Shown piece by piece: positions 5,854 to 6,782 of a stretch of DNA of 6,782 nt (position 1 is its first letter; each line of letters begins with the position of its first letter). The notes beneath the pieces were generated by a model. The model saw only the letters and a list, made by a program, of their open reading frames with translations. It searched no databases and was not told the origin of the DNA. The stretch covers positions 1 through 6,782 of the forward strand of contig CAZJHM010000026.1 of assembly GCA_964545925.1 (NCBI GenBank), given 5' to 3'. This stretch comes from CAZJHM01 sp964545925 (GTDB taxonomy: Archaea > Iainarchaeota > Iainarchaeia > Iainarchaeales > CAZJHM01). The position numbers were made by a program, and so were the translations under genes.

Positions 5854-6126
5854 ATGGCAGCTCCGATAAAAAAACTATCCGCCCGCGGAATCTCACTTGC
5901 AGTCTGGGAAAACGAAACCTCAGAAGGCAGAAAAACCCACTCAGTAACATTTGAAAAAAGATACAAAGACAAGGAATCCGATGAATGGAAATCTTCTTCT
6001 TCTTATTTCCTAGAAGACTTACCTCGTCTAATTGCTCTTCTTCAAAAAGTCTATTCAGATATGATAGTCAAAGAAAGAGATTCTCCATCCCATTCTTCAG
6101 ATGATGAAGTCACTATCTTAGAATAG
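5854..6126 (+). CDS. Small conserved-looking protein, possibly nucleic-acid binding
   Basis: A 90-residue protein. Its core (about 10-68: GISLAVWENET, HSVTFEKRYKDKESDEWKSS, YFLEDLPRLIALLQKVYSDM) has a pattern of three or four beta-strands followed by one helix. From memory this resembles small hypothetical proteins of DPANN and other small-genome microbes with a VWENE strand, a KRYKDK strand and a DLPRL helix. A strand-strand-strand-helix order suggests a PC4/Whirly-like single-strand nucleic-acid binder; that is inference only. The tail (about 75-90, SPSHSSDDEVTILE) is acidic and probably disordered, as in some ssDNA-binding proteins. The SD GGTGAT at 5842-5847 supports the start. The first 25 codons use more G and C than neighbouring genes, which may hint at a different origin. 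A strong hairpin and T-rich tract follow its stop. Confidence 0.8.
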   Translation: MAAPIKKLSARGISLAVWENETSEGRKTHSVTFEKRYKDKESDEWKSSSSYFLEDLPRLIALLQKVYSDMIVKERDSPSHSSDDEVTILE

Positions 6127-6154
6127 AAACTTTTTAGAAAAAGTTTCATCAAAA
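6126..6154 (-). repeat. Hairpin element, inverted copy A (left of hicBA)
   Basis: GAAACTTTTT (6126-6135) pairs perfectly with AAAAAGTTTC (6138-6147), followed by ATCAAAA. The reverse complement of this stretch matches 6728-6755 except for a small change at the loop. It begins on the last base of the 90-residue gene's stop codon, so it may also help end that transcript. Confidence 0.65.
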
Positions 6155-6164
6155 ACTAATACAT

Positions 6165-6209
6165 GGGTTTCTGCGAAACCCAATCCTTTGATTTTTTATT
6201 TCTTTTCAT
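6165..6209 (+). terminator. Hairpin plus T-rich tract after the 90-residue gene
   Basis: GGGTTTC (6165-6171) pairs with GAAACCC (6175-6181) over a TGC loop. It is followed by a T-rich stretch (6187-6209) that contains a six-T run. This looks like an intrinsic terminator for the upstream gene. The same T-rich stretch includes the hicB TATA-like element. Confidence 0.55.
6192..6203 (+). promoter_or_regulatory. Putative hicBA promoter (TATA-like, leaderless)
   Basis: TTTTTTATTTCT closely matches CTTTTTATTTCT before the methyltransferase gene. In both, the internal A is exactly 25 nt before the A of the ATG (6198 to 6223; 4957 to 4982), and neither ATG has an SD. This supports the ATG at 6223 and a leaderless message. 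Confidence 0.5.
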
Positions 6210-6222
6210 TCAATATATATAC

Positions 6223-6447
6223 ATGGTTGAAAAAATGAAAAAAACATTTGATGTAATCTTGGAAAAAGACAAGGATGGTTGGTATATAGCCGATGTCCCT
6301 GCTTTACAAGGATGCCATACACAAGGCAAAACAAAAAAAGAAGCTCTGGAAAACATAAAAGAAGCAATTGAACTTTGTCTAGAAGTCTCATCAGAAAAAA
6401 AACAAATTTCTCCAATTACTATAGAAAAAGTTTCTGTTTATGCCTGA
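6223..6447 (+). CDS. hicB: HicB-family antitoxin
   Basis: A 74-residue HicB (UPF0150-type) antitoxin. The partial RNase H-like fold shows as KTFDVILEKDKDGWYIADVP, then the hallmark ALQGCHTQGKTKKEALENIKEAIELCLE (the GCHTQG turn, then a helix). HicB neutralises HicA by covering its active site. This short version ends soon after the fold with a strand (ITIEKVSVYA) and lacks an obvious separate DNA-binding domain, as is common in archaea. The frame is open back to 6163, but that extension crosses the terminator hairpin. The ATG at 6223 fits the TATA spacing; the ATG at 6235 is an alternative. Its stop overlaps the toxin start by 8 nt. The antitoxin-first order is common in this family. Confidence 0.9.
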   Translation: MVEKMKKTFDVILEKDKDGWYIADVPALQGCHTQGKTKKEALENIKEAIELCLEVSSEKKQISPITIEKVSVYA

Positions 6448-6658
6448 CTCTTATAAAACAAGGAAAATATTGTCTGCTTTAGAATCCTTAGGATTCAAAA
6501 AAATAAGACAAAAAGGTTCTCATCTCTTTTTAGAACATCCTGATGGCAGAACAACTCTTGTTCCTCTTCATGATGAAATTCGCTCCAAGCTTCTCACAAA
6601 GATAATCAAAAAAGACATTCAAATTTCCAAATCTGATTTTCTTTCTCTCTTAAAATAA
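6440..6658 (+). CDS. hicA: HicA-family mRNA interferase toxin
   Basis: A 72-residue HicA (YcfA-type) toxin with a small double-stranded-RNA-binding-like fold. The pattern is complete: helix KTRKILSALESLGFKKI, then RQKGSHLFLEHPDGRTTLVPLH, then helix IRSKLLTKIIKKDIQIS. H28 in the GSH motif is the expected catalytic histidine and is present, so the toxin is probably active. HicA cleaves mRNA independently of, or associated with, ribosomes and halts growth until HicB is replenished. The ATG lies inside the last codons of hicB (8-nt overlap) with no SD, implying translational coupling. The usual length is about 60-85 residues, so this one is complete. A hairpin-rich noncoding region follows. Confidence 0.9.
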   Translation: MPDSYKTRKILSALESLGFKKIRQKGSHLFLEHPDGRTTLVPLHDEIRSKLLTKIIKKDIQISKSDFLSLLK

Positions 6659-6681
6659 ACTTTTCCTAAAATTTTCCTGCC

Positions 6682-6782
6682 AAAGATTTCGCGTAAGCGG
6701 TTTTGATTGAACTTTTTTAAAAGTTCATTTTGATGAAACTTTTCCTAAAAGTTTCAGACTTGATTTTTTTCCTAAAAAAATC
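6682..6782. repeat. Cluster of hairpins after hicA, reaching the window end
   Basis: Hairpins follow one another in noncoding DNA. The first is a weak one with CGC/GCG around GTAA (6691-6699, with CAAAG/TTTTG outside). Then come TGAACTTTT/AAAAGTTCA (6708-6716 with 6719-6727), TGAAACTTTT/AAAAGTTTCA (6734-6743 with 6747-6756) and GATTTTTTT/AAAAAAATC (6762-6770 with 6774-6782). The last two share a CCT loop, and TTTTCCTAAAA also occurs at 6661-6671. T-runs here could end hicBA transcription on the plus strand. Confidence 0.65.
6728..6755 (+). repeat. Hairpin element, copy B (right of hicBA)
   Basis: TTTTGATGAAAC, then TTTTCCTAAAA, then GTTTC. Its reverse complement recurs at 6126-6154 with only a one-base length change and one substitution around the loop. 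The two copies face opposite ways and bracket the hicBA operon. Confidence 0.6.

Noticed and set aside
5732..5950. Minus-strand ORF opposite the tiny ORF and the 90-residue gene
   Set aside because: No ribosome or promoter signal, Arg/Phe-rich shadow, and it contradicts two SD-bearing plus-strand starts.
6163..6222. Longer hicB start at 6163
   Set aside because: The extra residues come from the terminator hairpin and T-rich tract (FDFLFLFI), and HicB proteins begin near the KTFDV strand.
6126..6782. CRISPR-like repeats from the recurring hairpins
   Set aside because: The copies are inverted or degenerate, without regular unique spacers or cas genes.

Overview
The window is AT-rich and looks archaeal, most likely from a DPANN-type (Woesearchaeota/Pacearchaeota-like) genome. 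This is inferred from a DRG/TGS-family GTPase, an archaeal-style TrmJ methyltransferase, start codons with no Shine-Dalgarno sequence (SD) about 25 nt downstream of TATA-like elements, and small toxin-antitoxin operons. Some genes instead carry strong SD sequences (GGAGGT or GGTGAT, both parts of the same anti-SD complement), so leaderless and SD-led genes appear to coexist. No search was run; family names come from reading motifs.

Layout. 2-640: 3' end of a surface protein with a LamG-like (concanavalin A-fold) domain. 713-2753: two overlapping genes for unrecognised secreted proteins, each with a signal peptide and one C-terminal membrane anchor. 2754-2790: palindromic, bidirectional terminator-like gap. 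2791-3078 (minus): a small charged, probably coiled-coil protein. 3182-3864: vapBC-like antitoxin/PIN toxin operon behind a palindromic promoter region. 3878-4930 (minus): DRG-like TGS GTPase whose G3 is altered and whose G4/G5 appear lost. 4982-5602: SPOUT RNA methyltransferase of the TrmJ type, divergent from the GTPase across a 51-nt gap with one central TATA-like element. 5603-5716: a C- and G-tract-rich, foldable stretch. 5717-6126: a 30-codon ORF and a 90-aa unrecognised protein with near-identical ribosome-binding sites. 6223-6658: hicBA toxin-antitoxin operon. 6659-6782: noncoding hairpin cluster running off the end.

How they fit together. The left third concerns the cell surface. The middle holds two RNA/ribosome-related housekeeping-type genes (GTPase and tRNA methyltransferase) read from a shared divergent promoter. 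Two type II toxin-antitoxin modules flank them. The hicBA module sits between inverted copies of a roughly 28-nt hairpin element, which may be a dispersed repeat or a module boundary. The most unusual observations are the degenerate GTPase, the shared leaderless divergent promoter, the inverted hairpin element around hicBA, and the GC-tract leader before the tiny ORF. I do not see a clearly new multi-gene system.
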